NCBI GenBank assembly: GCA_001800285.1
Contig: MGVC01000001.1
Coordinates: forward strand, 1 to 64,000
From: Elusimicrobia bacterium RIFOXYA2_FULL_39_19
Lineage (GTDB): Bacteria; Elusimicrobiota; Endomicrobiia; CG1-02-37-114; XYA2-FULL-39-19
DNA length: 64,000 nt
Direction: 5' to 3'
A program made the translations under genes and the position numbers. Positions 38,554-47,873 of the stretch are shown piece after piece (positions within the stretch are counted from its first letter, which is position 1; each line of letters starts with the position of its first letter). The notes beneath the pieces were generated by a model that saw only the letters and a program-made list of their open reading frames with translations, was not told the origin of the DNA and searched no databases.

Positions 38554-39429
38554 TTGTTAAAAACAAAACATCTGAAAATATCATTATTATTGTGCGGTAT
38601 GTTTTTTATTCTGTCTTCATGCGGTAAAAATGCTGACAATAGAGTTGTTGCAAAAGTAGGCGGAGAAAAAATAACTTTAAAAGACGTGGCAAGCCGTATA
38701 AAAAGCCTGCCGTTTGGCTATCAGGAATATCTGGCCACGGAATCCGGCCAGAAACAGTTTGTAGACATTATTGTCCGCCAGAAGATAATTCTTGCCGCTG
38801 CAAGAAAGGGCAATGTGCATAAAAGAAAAGAAGTAGCCCAGGCGCTTAAAGATTTCAGGCAGGAATATGAAAGCAAAATAAAGCAATATGAAGAAGAACT
38901 TATCATAGAAACATACCTGAAAGAGATAGAAAGTTCTATGAATGTAACTGATGATGATGTTCAGAAATACTACCTCAGTCATAAGCGGGATTTTCTTCAG
39001 CCCAGTGAAGTTAAATTAAGCCATATCCTGCTTTCTACAAAAGAAGATGCCCTGAAAGCGGTAAAACAGCTAAAATCAGGAAAAGATTTTGAAGACCTGG
39101 CAAAAGAAATATCCCTGGATCCCGCAACCAGCAAACAGGGCGGGGATTTAGGTGCTTTTAAGTCAGCGGAACTGCTTCCGGACTTTGTGGAACCGGTAAA
39201 GAAACTCAATGTCGGTGCAGTAACGGAAGAACCGGTATCTACCAACTATGGTTTTCATATCTTAAAGAAAACATCACAGAAAATACTGCCAGCCCAGTCT
39301 TTTGAACAGGCAAAAGAAGAAATAAGAAGGCTGTTATTAAAAACTAATTTTGACAAATGGATAGAAGAACAGAAAAAAGGTTTAAAAGTAAAAGTTGATT
39401 ATTCTGCTTTAAACACAGCAGTAAAATAA
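38554..39429 (+). CDS. Parvulin-type peptidyl-prolyl isomerase lipoprotein
   Basis: A 291-residue lipoprotein: TTG start after CCGGGAGGAAAA, lipobox SSC (Cys23), then a SurA/PrsA-like N-terminal helical domain and a parvulin domain (SHILLSTKEDALKAVKQL, FEDLAKEISLDPATSKQGGD, GYG-type NYGFHILK). It probably catalyses proline isomerisation and chaperones exported proteins at the outer face of the membrane. The second parvulin gene follows directly. Confidence 0.9.
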   Translation: MLKTKHLKISLLLCGMFFILSSCGKNADNRVVAKVGGEKITLKDVASRIKSLPFGYQEYLATESGQKQFVDIIVRQKIILAAARKGNVHKRKEVAQALKDFRQEYESKIKQYEEELIIETYLKEIESSMNVTDDDVQKYYLSHKRDFLQPSEVKLSHILLSTKEDALKAVKQLKSGKDFEDLAKEISLDPATSKQGGDLGAFKSAELLPDFVEPVKKLNVGAVTEEPVSTNYGFHILKKTSQKILPAQSFEQAKEEIRRLLLKTNFDKWIEEQKKGLKVKVDYSALNTAVK

Positions 39430-39453
39430 AAATTATTTTTAGGAGAGGATTAT

Positions 39454-40503
39454 ATGAAAAGACTTGGTTTTTTAGTTTTTGCATTATTTGTATCTTACGG
39501 TATTGTAAATGCAGCGGAAGTAATTGATAAACCGATTGCGGTAGTAAACGGAGAGCATATATTGAAATCCGAGTATAGCAAGATTGCTGAGCCTATAATA
39601 GAGCAGTACAGGTTAGTAACGCCCAAAGCAGAATTTACGGAAGAAAAACTGAAAGAACTTAAGATAAAAGTCCTGGATCAGATGATAGACGATAAATTAA
39701 TTCTTCAGGAAGCGAACAAACAGAAAATCCGCGCATTCAAAAAAGATATTGAAGACGGTGTAAACCAGATAAAGAAAAGATTTAAAACCGATGAAGAATT
39801 TAAAAGCGAGCTTAAAAAAGAGGGTTTAACCGAAGAAAAGTTTACAAAAAGAATTGAAGACCAGTTAAAGCAGATTAAATTGATTGATTCTGAGATAAAG
39901 GCGAAAGTAGCAGTACCTAAAGATGAAAGTGTAAAAGCCCTTTTTGAAGATATCAAGTCAGCAATAGATGGCAAAGAACTTAAAGAAAAAACCGAAGAGG
40001 AAAAGAAAAATATTGATACACTTTCAAAAATGATACAAAGGGAATACGGAGAAAAAGTAAAAGCCAAACATATACTTATCAGAAGCTCAAAAGATGATGC
40101 AATGACAGACCAGATTGCCGCAAAAAAGAAAATTGAAGAAATTCAGGCAAAACTTAAAAAGGATGCTGAGTTTGAGGACCTGGCAAAAGAATATTCTGAA
40201 GATACGGGCAGTGCAGATAAAGGCGGAGACCTGGGTACTTTTGGAAAAGGCGAAATGGTAAAAGAATTTGATGATGTTGTTTTTGCCATGCAGCTTGGAG
40301 ACATTTCAGGTATTATTAAATCAGAATTCGGATATCATATAGTTAAACTTGAAGGCAAAGAAATTGGCAGAAAACTTACTTATGATAGCATCAAAGCCTA
40401 CTTAGCTGATTTTTTGCGCCAGAAAGATGCAGAAAAACTGTATTCTCAATGGTTGAAAGAACTTCGCGCAAAAGCAGCCATAACAACAAATCCTATTGAA
40501 TGA
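39454..40503 (+). CDS. SurA-like periplasmic parvulin
   Basis: A 349-residue protein with signal peptide (MKRLGFLVFALFVSYGIVNA), SurA-type N-domain (IAVVNGEHILKSEYSK...VLDQMIDDKLILQE) and one parvulin domain (AKHILIRSSKDDAM, FEDLAKEYSEDTGSADKGGD, EFGYHIVKLEG). SurA proteins escort outer-membrane proteins, further support for a diderm envelope. It overlaps pdxA by 4 bases. Confidence 0.92.
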   Translation: MKRLGFLVFALFVSYGIVNAAEVIDKPIAVVNGEHILKSEYSKIAEPIIEQYRLVTPKAEFTEEKLKELKIKVLDQMIDDKLILQEANKQKIRAFKKDIEDGVNQIKKRFKTDEEFKSELKKEGLTEEKFTKRIEDQLKQIKLIDSEIKAKVAVPKDESVKALFEDIKSAIDGKELKEKTEEEKKNIDTLSKMIQREYGEKVKAKHILIRSSKDDAMTDQIAAKKKIEEIQAKLKKDAEFEDLAKEYSEDTGSADKGGDLGTFGKGEMVKEFDDVVFAMQLGDISGIIKSEFGYHIVKLEGKEIGRKLTYDSIKAYLADFLRQKDAEKLYSQWLKELRAKAAITTNPIE

Positions 40504-41492
40504 AACAACTGCCTTATGTAATTGTAACCATCGGGGATCCGGCAGGAATAGGCCCTGAAATTACAATTAAGTCTTTTATTAAAGAACCATCCTTATTAAA
40601 CAAATGCCATCCGGTAATTGTTGGAGATTACTCTGTATTACAGTGTTTTTTAAAGAAAACAAAACTGAAATACTGTGTTACTTCCGAATTTTTACCAGAA
40701 AATATTTTACCAAAAACACTAAACATAATTGACCCGGCACAAACAAAAAACCCGGGCATTTACGCTTCTCCGGGCGTTAATTCCGGCCGCGCCTCCTTAG
40801 CATACATTAATCTTGCCCTGGAAATAATAAACAAGCTGAAACATAATAGTAATACAAAATGCTCTCTGGTTACTGCACCGGTATCCAAAGAATTAATTTC
40901 TGGAACCGGTATGATTTTTAACGGCCATACAGAATATTTGGCTGAAAAGACGAATACAAAAACTGTTGCAATGCTTATGATTTCAGAAAAATATAGAGTT
41001 TTGCTTGCAACCAGGCATATACCGTTAATTAATGTTGCAGAAAACCTGACACAAGAGCTATTAATTGAACAATGTTCTATCGCTTATAAAGCAATGAATG
41101 ATATTTTAAAAATAAAAAACCCGGAAATATTTGTATGCGGTTTAAACCCTCATTGCGGTGAAAACGGGAAAATAGGCACTGAAGAAAAAACTATAGTAGT
41201 ACCTGCAATTAAAAAAATGAAAGCCGTTGGAATGAACATTTCAGGACCAATGCCGTCGGAATATGCTTTTTTAAGGGCAGATAAAAATTCGCTTATTGTT
41301 ACTTTGTATCATGACCAGGCTATGCAGCCTTTGCGGTTAATGTGCGGTATGAAGTTTGTAAATGCCACCTGCGGATTATCGTTTCTGCGTGTATCCCCGG
41401 CACACGGTACTGCTTTTGATATAGCCGGTAGAAACCGTGCAAATCCGGACAGTATGATTGAGGCAATTAAATTTGCAGCAGCTTATAATTGA
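40500..41492 (+). CDS. pdxA: 4-hydroxythreonine-4-phosphate dehydrogenase
   Basis: A 330-residue enzyme of pyridoxal 5'-phosphate synthesis that oxidises 4-hydroxythreonine phosphate. Family motifs: VTIGDPAGIGPEI at the start, GHTEYLAEKTN, VCGLNPHCGENG, LIVTLYHDQAMQPLRL and VSPAHGTAFDIAGRNRAN (metal/NAD site). Intact, usual length. It overlaps both neighbours. Confidence 0.95.
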   Translation: MKQLPYVIVTIGDPAGIGPEITIKSFIKEPSLLNKCHPVIVGDYSVLQCFLKKTKLKYCVTSEFLPENILPKTLNIIDPAQTKNPGIYASPGVNSGRASLAYINLALEIINKLKHNSNTKCSLVTAPVSKELISGTGMIFNGHTEYLAEKTNTKTVAMLMISEKYRVLLATRHIPLINVAENLTQELLIEQCSIAYKAMNDILKIKNPEIFVCGLNPHCGENGKIGTEEKTIVVPAIKKMKAVGMNISGPMPSEYAFLRADKNSLIVTLYHDQAMQPLRLMCGMKFVNATCGLSFLRVSPAHGTAFDIAGRNRANPDSMIEAIKFAAAYN

Positions 41493-41913
41493 ACCATTAA
41501 ACCGTTCGCATATACCCCAGATTATTGAGATTGAAAAACAATCGTTTCCTGACCCCTGGACAGAAGAAAAGTTCATTCAGGAAATTGATTTGAAATTTTC
41601 ACACTTTTACGTTGCAAAAGTAAATGATGAAATAGCAGGTTATGCCGGTTTCTGGCACATTACGGAAGAAGCCAATATAGTAAATATAGCTGTAAAGAAA
41701 GCTTATCGCAGGCAGGGAATAGGAAAGAACCTGCTTGAATACCTTATAGAATCCGCAAAACAAAAAAAAATATCAGATATGTATCTTGAGGTCAGGCTGA
41801 AAAACACAACGGCGCAGGAATTATATAAAAAGTACGGTTTTGAAGTTTGTTTTACAAGAAAGAAGTATTATAATGATGATGACGGCCTGATAATGTATAA
41901 AAAAATATCATGA
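41458..41913 (+). CDS. rimI: Ribosomal protein S18 alanine N-acetyltransferase
   Basis: A GNAT acetyltransferase of about 146-151 residues. EIEKQSFPDPW near the N-terminus, NIAVKKAYRRQGIGKNLLEY (acetyl-CoA loop) and LEVRLKNTTAQELYKKYGFE are the RimI pattern. It overlaps the end of pdxA by 35 bases with a TTG start at 41458; a second TTG at 41473 would also do. It modifies the N-terminus of ribosomal protein S18 or related targets. Confidence 0.85.
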   Translation: MRQLNLQQLIIEPLNRSHIPQIIEIEKQSFPDPWTEEKFIQEIDLKFSHFYVAKVNDEIAGYAGFWHITEEANIVNIAVKKAYRRQGIGKNLLEYLIESAKQKKISDMYLEVRLKNTTAQELYKKYGFEVCFTRKKYYNDDDGLIMYKKIS

Positions 41914-43475
41914 AAACAAAAATTGGTTTAATTATTGTGTTGTTTATTGCGGTTATTTCAATCCCGGGTTTTTCATTAGAATCCGGCGCGAAAAAATATG
42001 AATCATACCTGCATTACCTGCAGGGCATAATATTTTTGCGCAATAATGAAATTGCTAAAGCCCAGTATGAACTTGAAAAAACAATTGATTTTGATAAAAA
42101 TGCCGCTCCTGCCTACAAAGAATTGATATCCATCTATATTAATATAGGAAACGTTTCAAAGGCTCAGATGCTGGCGAAACGGCTGAAAAACATATCTGAA
42201 AACCAGGATACAAAAATGTTTTTGGGCGGATATTATGTCTATGCCGGGGATACTACGAGTGCAATAACCCAGTATGAAGAAATATTAAAAAAAAGTCCCG
42301 ATAATATAGACTCAATTCTAATGCTGGCAGGAATATATTCTGAAATAAATCCGGAAAAGTCTTTAAATTTCTGGGATAAATTTATTTCATATAAGCCGGA
42401 TTCAAGCGAAGCTTATTTAAGAAAGTCAGTAGTACAGCGTAAATTAAAATTATTGGAAGATGCTAAAAAAAGCCTGATAAAAGCGATAGAAATAAAACCA
42501 GATGACTTGTTAACGCATGTTGCATTATCGGAAATATATCAGGATGAACAACAGTATGCTTTAGCCGGAGAAGAACTATATAAATGTACCGTATTTGAAA
42601 ATGAAAATTATGCGTTATATATACGTGCAGGAGAGATGTTTGTCCTTGCAAATGATATGGAGCGCGCAGAGTCAATTTTCAAGGAATCACTGAAGGTTTC
42701 CAAGGATGACCCGCTGGTATATTATTGGCTCGGTTTATTGTATGAAAGCAGAAAAGACTGGGGTAAAGCTGTTGAATACATGGAAAAATCTATATCCGGA
42801 AAACCAGACGTTACCAGTTTTTTAAAACTAAGTTATTTCTATACGCAAAAAAATGATTCAAAAAAAGCAATCAAAGCTCTTGAAAGAGCGCAGAAATTTG
42901 ACCCTAAAAGCCCGGAAATACAGTTTTTTCTGGGTCTTGGCTATTTGGACAAAAAACAAAGAAGTAAATCAATAAAACATTTAAAGAAAGCTCTTGAACT
43001 AAACCCGGAATTAGTAGATGCCTATTATTATCTTGGCACGATTTACGAACAAAACAATAAAATAGACGAATCGATAAAATGTTTTATAACACTTTTGCAA
43101 TATGACCCTAAAAATGCGGTAGCAATGAATTATTTAGGCTATACAATGGCAGACAGGAACATGAATCTTGATGAATCTGAAGAGCTTATAAAAAAAGCTC
43201 TGGCCCAAGACCCTGAAAACGGGGCTTATCTGGACTCTCTTGGCTGGGTTTATTTTAAAAAGGGCAAATATGCTGAAGCAAAAGCTGAGATATTGAAAGC
43301 TTCTGAAAAGGTAAAAGACCCGGTAATCTTTGAACATCTGGGTGACATAGAAGAAGTATTAGGTAATATTGAAAGTGCAATTGAAAATTATAAAAAAGCA
43401 ATTTTTTTTACTCCTCAAAGTAAAATCCTGAAAAAGAAAATAAAAAAACTCGAAAAAAAGATAAACAGTAAATAG
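41910..43475 (+). CDS. TPR-repeat protein
   Basis: A 521-residue protein with a signal peptide (IGLIIVLFIAVISIPGFS) and at least ten tetratricopeptide repeats, for example PAYKELISIYINIGNVSKAQ, VDAYYYLGTIYEQNNKIDES and GAYLDSLGWVYFKKGKYAEA. It is likely periplasmic and used as a protein-interaction scaffold. No catalytic domain. It overlaps rimI by 4 bases. Confidence 0.85.
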   Translation: MKTKIGLIIVLFIAVISIPGFSLESGAKKYESYLHYLQGIIFLRNNEIAKAQYELEKTIDFDKNAAPAYKELISIYINIGNVSKAQMLAKRLKNISENQDTKMFLGGYYVYAGDTTSAITQYEEILKKSPDNIDSILMLAGIYSEINPEKSLNFWDKFISYKPDSSEAYLRKSVVQRKLKLLEDAKKSLIKAIEIKPDDLLTHVALSEIYQDEQQYALAGEELYKCTVFENENYALYIRAGEMFVLANDMERAESIFKESLKVSKDDPLVYYWLGLLYESRKDWGKAVEYMEKSISGKPDVTSFLKLSYFYTQKNDSKKAIKALERAQKFDPKSPEIQFFLGLGYLDKKQRSKSIKHLKKALELNPELVDAYYYLGTIYEQNNKIDESIKCFITLLQYDPKNAVAMNYLGYTMADRNMNLDESEELIKKALAQDPENGAYLDSLGWVYFKKGKYAEAKAEILKASEKVKDPVIFEHLGDIEEVLGNIESAIENYKKAIFFTPQSKILKKKIKKLEKKINSK

Positions 43476-43490
43476 CCTGTATAAAAAATC

Positions 43491-44363
43491 ATGAAGTTAA
43501 AAGCTCCCGCAAAAGTAAACCTTTTTCTTGAAATAACCGGCAAAAGAAAAGACGGTTATCACACCCTCAACACGGTATTTCAAACCATTTCACTATTTGA
43601 TGAAATACAGATTAGCAAAAACGGTACAGGAAAAATTGAACTAATCTGCAAATGGCTAAAAAATGAACCTGTAAATGAGCTGCCTCCAGAAAAAAATATT
43701 TGTTACAAAGCGGCTTCACTTCTAAAAGAAACGCTTAAAGAAAAAAACGGAGCAAAAATTAAACTAATAAAACGAATTCCTTCAGGTGCCGGCCTTGGCG
43801 GCGGGTCATCTGATGCCGGTGTTTTATTAAAGGGCCTTTTAAATTTCTGGAAAAGAAAATTGTCTCAGAAAAAACTCAACAGTCTTGCTTTAAAATTTGG
43901 CGCAGATGTGCCATTTTTTTTAAAAGGAGGATGTTGCCTGGCCTCCGGAATAGGTGAAAAACTTACTTCTTTAAAGACAAAATGGGACCGTGACCCGCTA
44001 TTTCTGGTTCTGGTAAAACCCAATTACTCAAAATCCACACAAAATATATATTCAAAATATGATGATTTAACTAATAAAAGTGATTTGACTTATGTCAATA
44101 ATATTTCTAAAATAAAAGAACACGACCGGGTGGGTTTAGACGATATTGTATTAGTAAATCACCTGGAAAATGTAGTTTTTAATGAGCATCCTGATCTTAG
44201 AAAAATAAAACGATTCCTCCAATCTTCGGGAGCAGTTAAAAGTTTAATGTCTGGCAGCGGAACAACGGTTTTCGGTATATATCGCAGGGAAGTTATTGCA
44301 CGGAAAGCGGCAAGGGAGCTTAAGGATAACAAACTCAGTACATGGGTAGTGCATACTATTTAG
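43491..44363 (+). CDS. ispE: 4-diphosphocytidyl-2-C-methyl-D-erythritol kinase
   Basis: A 290-residue GHMP kinase of the non-mevalonate isoprenoid pathway. APAKVNLFLEITGKRKDGYH at the N-terminus, PSGAGLGGGSSDAG (ATP loop), and late SLMSGSGTTVFGIY define it. Intact. It sits before spoVG, as in several Firmicutes and other lineages. Confidence 0.95.
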   Translation: MKLKAPAKVNLFLEITGKRKDGYHTLNTVFQTISLFDEIQISKNGTGKIELICKWLKNEPVNELPPEKNICYKAASLLKETLKEKNGAKIKLIKRIPSGAGLGGGSSDAGVLLKGLLNFWKRKLSQKKLNSLALKFGADVPFFLKGGCCLASGIGEKLTSLKTKWDRDPLFLVLVKPNYSKSTQNIYSKYDDLTNKSDLTYVNNISKIKEHDRVGLDDIVLVNHLENVVFNEHPDLRKIKRFLQSSGAVKSLMSGSGTTVFGIYRREVIARKAARELKDNKLSTWVVHTI

Positions 44364-44374
44364 CGGAGGTAGCC

Positions 44375-44638
44375 ATGGAAATAACTGAAGTTAGGATTAC
44401 TCCAAGACCTGAAGAAAAGCTTAAGGCCTACGTAGACATTACACTTGATAGTTGTTTTGTTGTGCACAACATACGTATAGTTAAACTGGAAAAAGGGCTC
44501 CGTGTATTTATGCCAGCAAGAAAAAAAGAAGACGGAACTTATAAAGAAATTGCCCACCCGATAACCAGCGATTTCCGCAAAAGACTTGAAGAGAAAATAC
44601 TTGCGGCCTACGAAACCAAAAGCAAGGAAATTGCTTGA
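44375..44638 (+). CDS. spoVG: SpoVG-family RNA/DNA-binding regulator
   Basis: An 87-residue protein, the whole conserved SpoVG core: MEITEVRITPRPEEKLKAY, VDITLDSCFVVHNIRIVK, FMPARKKEDGTYKEIAHPI, then RKRLEEKILAAYE. SpoVG proteins bind nucleic acids and regulate gene expression. The start at 44375 follows GCGGAGGTAGCC. Its stop overlaps the -35 box of the secE promoter. Confidence 0.95.
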   Translation: MEITEVRITPRPEEKLKAYVDITLDSCFVVHNIRIVKLEKGLRVFMPARKKEDGTYKEIAHPITSDFRKRLEEKILAAYETKSKEIA

Positions 44639-44663
44639 CATCCACGAATTTATTTGCTAAATT
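44635..44663 (+). promoter_or_regulatory. Promoter of secE-nusG-rplK-rplA
   Basis: TTGACA (44635-44640), 17 bases, TAAATT (44658-44663) with an upstream TGC. The start of transcription should be only a few bases before the secE ATG at 44675. Confidence 0.75.
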
Positions 44664-44674
44664 CTTAACTCATT

Positions 44675-44872
44675 ATGGAATATATTAATAAGGCTATTCA
44701 ATTTCTTAAAGAAGTTATAAATGAATTTAGAAAGGTCAGTTGGCTTTCTAAAAAAGAGGTTGTGGCAACTACTATTGTTGTTATAATTTTTATGCTGGTA
44801 GTGTCGTTATATGTCGGTGTAATTGATTTTATTCTTTCACGTATATTGGGAATTTTTCTTGGAGGTAGGTAA
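44675..44872 (+). CDS. secE: Protein translocase subunit SecE
   Basis: A 65-residue membrane protein with the SecE core: FLKEVINEFRKVSWLSKKEV followed by one membrane helix. It stabilises SecY in the export channel. It ends at the first base of the nusG start codon. Confidence 0.93.
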   Translation: MEYINKAIQFLKEVINEFRKVSWLSKKEVVATTIVVIIFMLVVSLYVGVIDFILSRILGIFLGGR

Positions 44873-45396
44873 TGAGCCGGGGTTGGTATATTATCAGAAC
44901 ACGCTCTGAATACGAAAAAAAAGTTAAGCAGGCAATAGATAAAACCGTTGAAAATTTAGGTTTGGGTTCAAGAATATTTCAGGTTGTAGTTCCGCATGAA
45001 GAAGTGGTAGAACTTCGCAGAAATAAAAAGTATGTTAAAACCAGGCCCTTTTTTACGGGTTATGTTTTTATAGATATGGATTTAGACCAAGATACTTACT
45101 GGGTAGTAAAAAATACTTCCGGAGTAAGTGGATTTCTTGGCGGAACAGCACCGATCCCCATGCCGGAAGATGAAGTAAAAAACCTCATCACCGTTATGGA
45201 AAGCCCCATGCAGGTCAAACCGGCAATTACCTTTGAAAAAGATGAAACAGTAAGAATAATAGACGGTCCATTTGCTCATTTTATGGGTGTAGTTGAAGAA
45301 ATAAATGAAGAAAAAGGCAAATTGAAAGTTATGGTAACAATATTTGGTCGTTCCACACCGGTCGAATTGAATTTCTTCCAGGTTGAAAAAATATAG
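44872..45396 (+). CDS. nusG: Transcription termination/antitermination factor NusG
   Basis: A 174-residue NusG: N-terminal NGN domain (WYIIRTRSEYEKKVKQAID...RPFFTGYVFIDMDLD, WVVKNTSGVSGFLGG) and a KOW domain (GPFAHFMGVVEEINEEKGKL). Complete. It links RNA polymerase to elongation, Rho and the ribosome. Confidence 0.97.
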   Translation: MSRGWYIIRTRSEYEKKVKQAIDKTVENLGLGSRIFQVVVPHEEVVELRRNKKYVKTRPFFTGYVFIDMDLDQDTYWVVKNTSGVSGFLGGTAPIPMPEDEVKNLITVMESPMQVKPAITFEKDETVRIIDGPFAHFMGVVEEINEEKGKLKVMVTIFGRSTPVELNFFQVEKI

Positions 45397-45414
45397 ATAT
45401 TACGGAGACAGTAT

Positions 45415-45846
45415 ATGGCATCAAAAAAAGTTAAAACGCAAATTAAACTGCAAATTCCAGCAGGCGCTGCAAACCCTGCCCCACCGGTAGGTCCTGCCCT
45501 CGGCCAGCATGGTGTAAACATAATGGAATTCTGCAATCAGTTTAATGCAAGAACAAAAACCATGGAAGCAGGCATGGTTATACCAGCCGTTATAACAATA
45601 TTTGAAGACAGGACTTTTACCTTCATCTTAAAGATGCCTCCTGTGTCAGCATTGCTTAAAAAAGCTGTAGGTATCGCAAAGGCCAGCGGAACACCAAACA
45701 AGAATAAAGTAGGTAAAATTACAAAGAAACAGGTTAAAGAAATAGCAAAACAGAAAATGCCGGATTTAAATGCTGATACTGAAGAAGCAGCAATGAACAT
45801 TGTTGCCGGCACAGCACGCAGTATGGGAATAGATGTAGTAGAATAA
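45415..45846 (+). CDS. rplK: 50S ribosomal protein L11
   Basis: A 143-residue L11: [20 protein letters not shown] at the N-terminus, [16 protein letters not shown], and the C-terminal rRNA-binding domain with [12 protein letters not shown]. Complete; GTPase-associated centre of the ribosome. Confidence 0.98.
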   Translation: MASKKVKTQIKLQIPAGAANPAPPVGPALGQHGVNIMEFCNQFNARTKTMEAGMVIPAVITIFEDRTFTFILKMPPVSALLKKAVGIAKASGTPNKNKVGKITKKQVKEIAKQKMPDLNADTEEAAMNIVAGTARSMGIDVVE

Positions 45847-45881
45847 AAAATCAAGAATAATGATAGAATTGGAGAAATTAA

Positions 45882-46565
45882 ATGGGTAAGAGAATAGCAG
45901 AATTGAATAAACTTGTTGATAAAACTAAACTATACACAGTAGAAGAAGCTGTGGATGTTATTAAAAAGACGGCCAAAGCAAAGTTTGATGAAACCATTGA
46001 GATACATGTAAAACTTGGTATTGATACAAAAAAAAGTGAACAGCTGATAAGAAGCACGGTTGTCCTCCCGCACGGTACCGGAAAAACCAGAAAAGTAGTA
46101 GTTATCGCAAAAGGCGAGAAAATCAAAGAAGCTGAAGCAGCAGGTGCAGATTTAGCCGGAGCGGAAGATCTTATTGAAAAAATAGGAAAAGGCTGGATGG
46201 ATTTTGATATATTGGTAGCGACCCCAGATATCATGAAAGAGCTTTCTAAATTAGGTAAGGTATTAGGGCCTAAAGGTCTTATGCCCAACCCTAAATCAGG
46301 AACAGTAACATTTGAAGTTGCCAAGGCTATAAATGAACTCAAAGGCGGCCGTATTGAATATAAAAATGATGATGCAGGCATAATTCACAGTCTGGTAGGA
46401 AAAGCATCGTTTGAAAAGAATAATCTGATTGAAAACATAAAAACATTTGTTTCAACGGTTATCAAATCAAAACCATCTTCAGTAAAAGGTATTTACTTAC
46501 AGAGTATCAGCATCTCTTCAACAATGGGTCCGGGGTTAAAACTTAATTTAACGCAGAAGTTCTAA
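45882..46565 (+). CDS. rplA: 50S ribosomal protein L1
   Basis: A 227-residue L1: FDETIEIHVKLGIDTKKSEQ, VVLPHGTGKTRKV, LGPKGLMPNPKSGTVT and the C-terminal VKGIYLQSISISSTMGPG. Complete. In most bacteria rplJ-rplL-rpoB-rpoC follow; here they do not. Confidence 0.98.
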   Translation: MGKRIAELNKLVDKTKLYTVEEAVDVIKKTAKAKFDETIEIHVKLGIDTKKSEQLIRSTVVLPHGTGKTRKVVVIAKGEKIKEAEAAGADLAGAEDLIEKIGKGWMDFDILVATPDIMKELSKLGKVLGPKGLMPNPKSGTVTFEVAKAINELKGGRIEYKNDDAGIIHSLVGKASFEKNNLIENIKTFVSTVIKSKPSSVKGIYLQSISISSTMGPGLKLNLTQKF

Positions 46566-46796
46566 ACGGTTAAAAATTTCCGGCAGTATTACCACCTTTA
46601 TAAAACCATCAATTCACAACTCTGTCATGTGTCATGTTTATGTGTAAGGTAGATGTTACAGATTGTTTTAATTCATTATTTTTCAGCAGTATTTTGTCCG
46701 TCATTAGTGACATATTATAAATATTTTGGTAAACTATGTGTATAAGTACAACAAGCGGTCTGTTAAATACGTGTGTTATACTTAAGGATGCATAAA
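46566..46796 (+). other. Gene-free gap after rplA
   Basis: 231 bases without a supported gene, part of a 396-base stretch up to hisG. TTGTCC (16-base spacer) TATAAA near 46697-46724 could be a promoter for the downstream genes. No rplJ-type leader or tRNA was seen. Confidence 0.4.
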
Positions 46797-46961
46797 ATGC
46801 AGGCAAGAAATTCATTTAAAAATATAAATATTTTGCAGAGAAAAGCCGGGAAAAACAAATTTCCACATCTACAGCAAAATAAAAACACCAAAACGGGTAT
46901 TTTCGGCAATAACGGAAAAAAAATAGAATTCAGTAATTTTTTATCAAAGAAAGGAAAATAA
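46797..46961 (+). CDS. Possible small basic protein before hisG
   Basis: A 54-residue frame, rich in Lys, Asn and Phe (MQARNSFKNINILQRKAGKN onwards). AAGGA lies 8 bases before the ATG, and the stop directly abuts the hisG start codon, which would allow coupling. It could also be a chance frame. No recognised family. Confidence 0.3.
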   Translation: MQARNSFKNINILQRKAGKNKFPHLQQNKNTKTGIFGNNGKKIEFSNFLSKKGK

Positions 46962-47834
46962 ATGAATAAACTAAAAATTGGTTTACCAAAAGGAAGTCTT
47001 CAGGAATCAACCTTTGAATTATTTCGTAAGGCAGGTATAAAGATTTATGCAGATTCCCGCTCCTACAGGCCTTCGTGCGATGATAGCGAACTTGATATTA
47101 CCCTGGTGCGCGCACAGGAAATCCCTAGATATGTTGATGAAAAAGTATTTGACTGCGGGGTAACCGGCTTGGACTGGATAGTGGAAACAGATGCCAAGGT
47201 AAAGGAAATCTGTGAATTGCTTTATGCAAAAAGCGGTTTCCGTCCAGTAAGATGGGTTCTTGCCGTGCCGGAAAACTCAAAAATAAAATCAGTAAAAGAC
47301 CTTAAAGGAAAAAGAATCGCAACAGAACTGGTTAACGTGGTAAAAAAATATCTGAAAAAAAACAAAGTGAGCGCTGATGTAGAGTTTTCCTGGGGAGCAA
47401 CAGAAGTTAAAGCCCCGGACCTTTGCGACGCTATAGTAGAATTAACAGAAACCGGCAGTTCTTTAAGAGCAAACAAACTGCGTATTGTTGAAGAAGTGCT
47501 TGTTTCTACAACACGCCTGATTGCAAATAACGATTCCATAAAAGATGCCTGGAAAAGAGATAAAATTGAAAATTTGGCGATCCTGCTTAAAGGTGCCTTG
47601 GCAGCAGAGAGCATGGTAGGCCTTAAAATGAACATCCAGGAAAATACTTTAGATAAGATTCTTGATATATTACCAGCATTAAAAAGACCTACAATCAGCC
47701 ATTTGACATTAAAAGGCTGGGTTGCACTGGAAGTAATACTAGATGAAAGCGAAGTAAAAGTAATAATTCCCAAACTTAAAAGAGCTGGCGCACAGGGTAT
47801 TATTGAATATCCTTTGAATAAAGTTATACCATAA
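46962..47834 (+). CDS. hisG: ATP phosphoribosyltransferase, long form
   Basis: A 290-residue enzyme for the first step of histidine synthesis. [20 protein letters not shown] at the N-terminus, [28 protein letters not shown] (PRPP loop) and a C-terminal regulatory ACT-like domain (from about residue 215) that senses histidine, so this is the long, HisZ-independent form. No other his genes are in the window. Confidence 0.93.
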   Translation: MNKLKIGLPKGSLQESTFELFRKAGIKIYADSRSYRPSCDDSELDITLVRAQEIPRYVDEKVFDCGVTGLDWIVETDAKVKEICELLYAKSGFRPVRWVLAVPENSKIKSVKDLKGKRIATELVNVVKKYLKKNKVSADVEFSWGATEVKAPDLCDAIVELTETGSSLRANKLRIVEEVLVSTTRLIANNDSIKDAWKRDKIENLAILLKGALAAESMVGLKMNIQENTLDKILDILPALKRPTISHLTLKGWVALEVILDESEVKVIIPKLKRAGAQGIIEYPLNKVIP

Positions 47835-47873
47835 CAAATGTTCTATAAAATACTTTCCTAAATAAGAGGTATA

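Noticed and set aside
47222-47773. 183-residue minus-strand frame inside hisG
   Set aside because: A shadow of hisG with no ribosome site or recognisable domain; the same holds for the long minus frames inside rplA and the MoxR gene.
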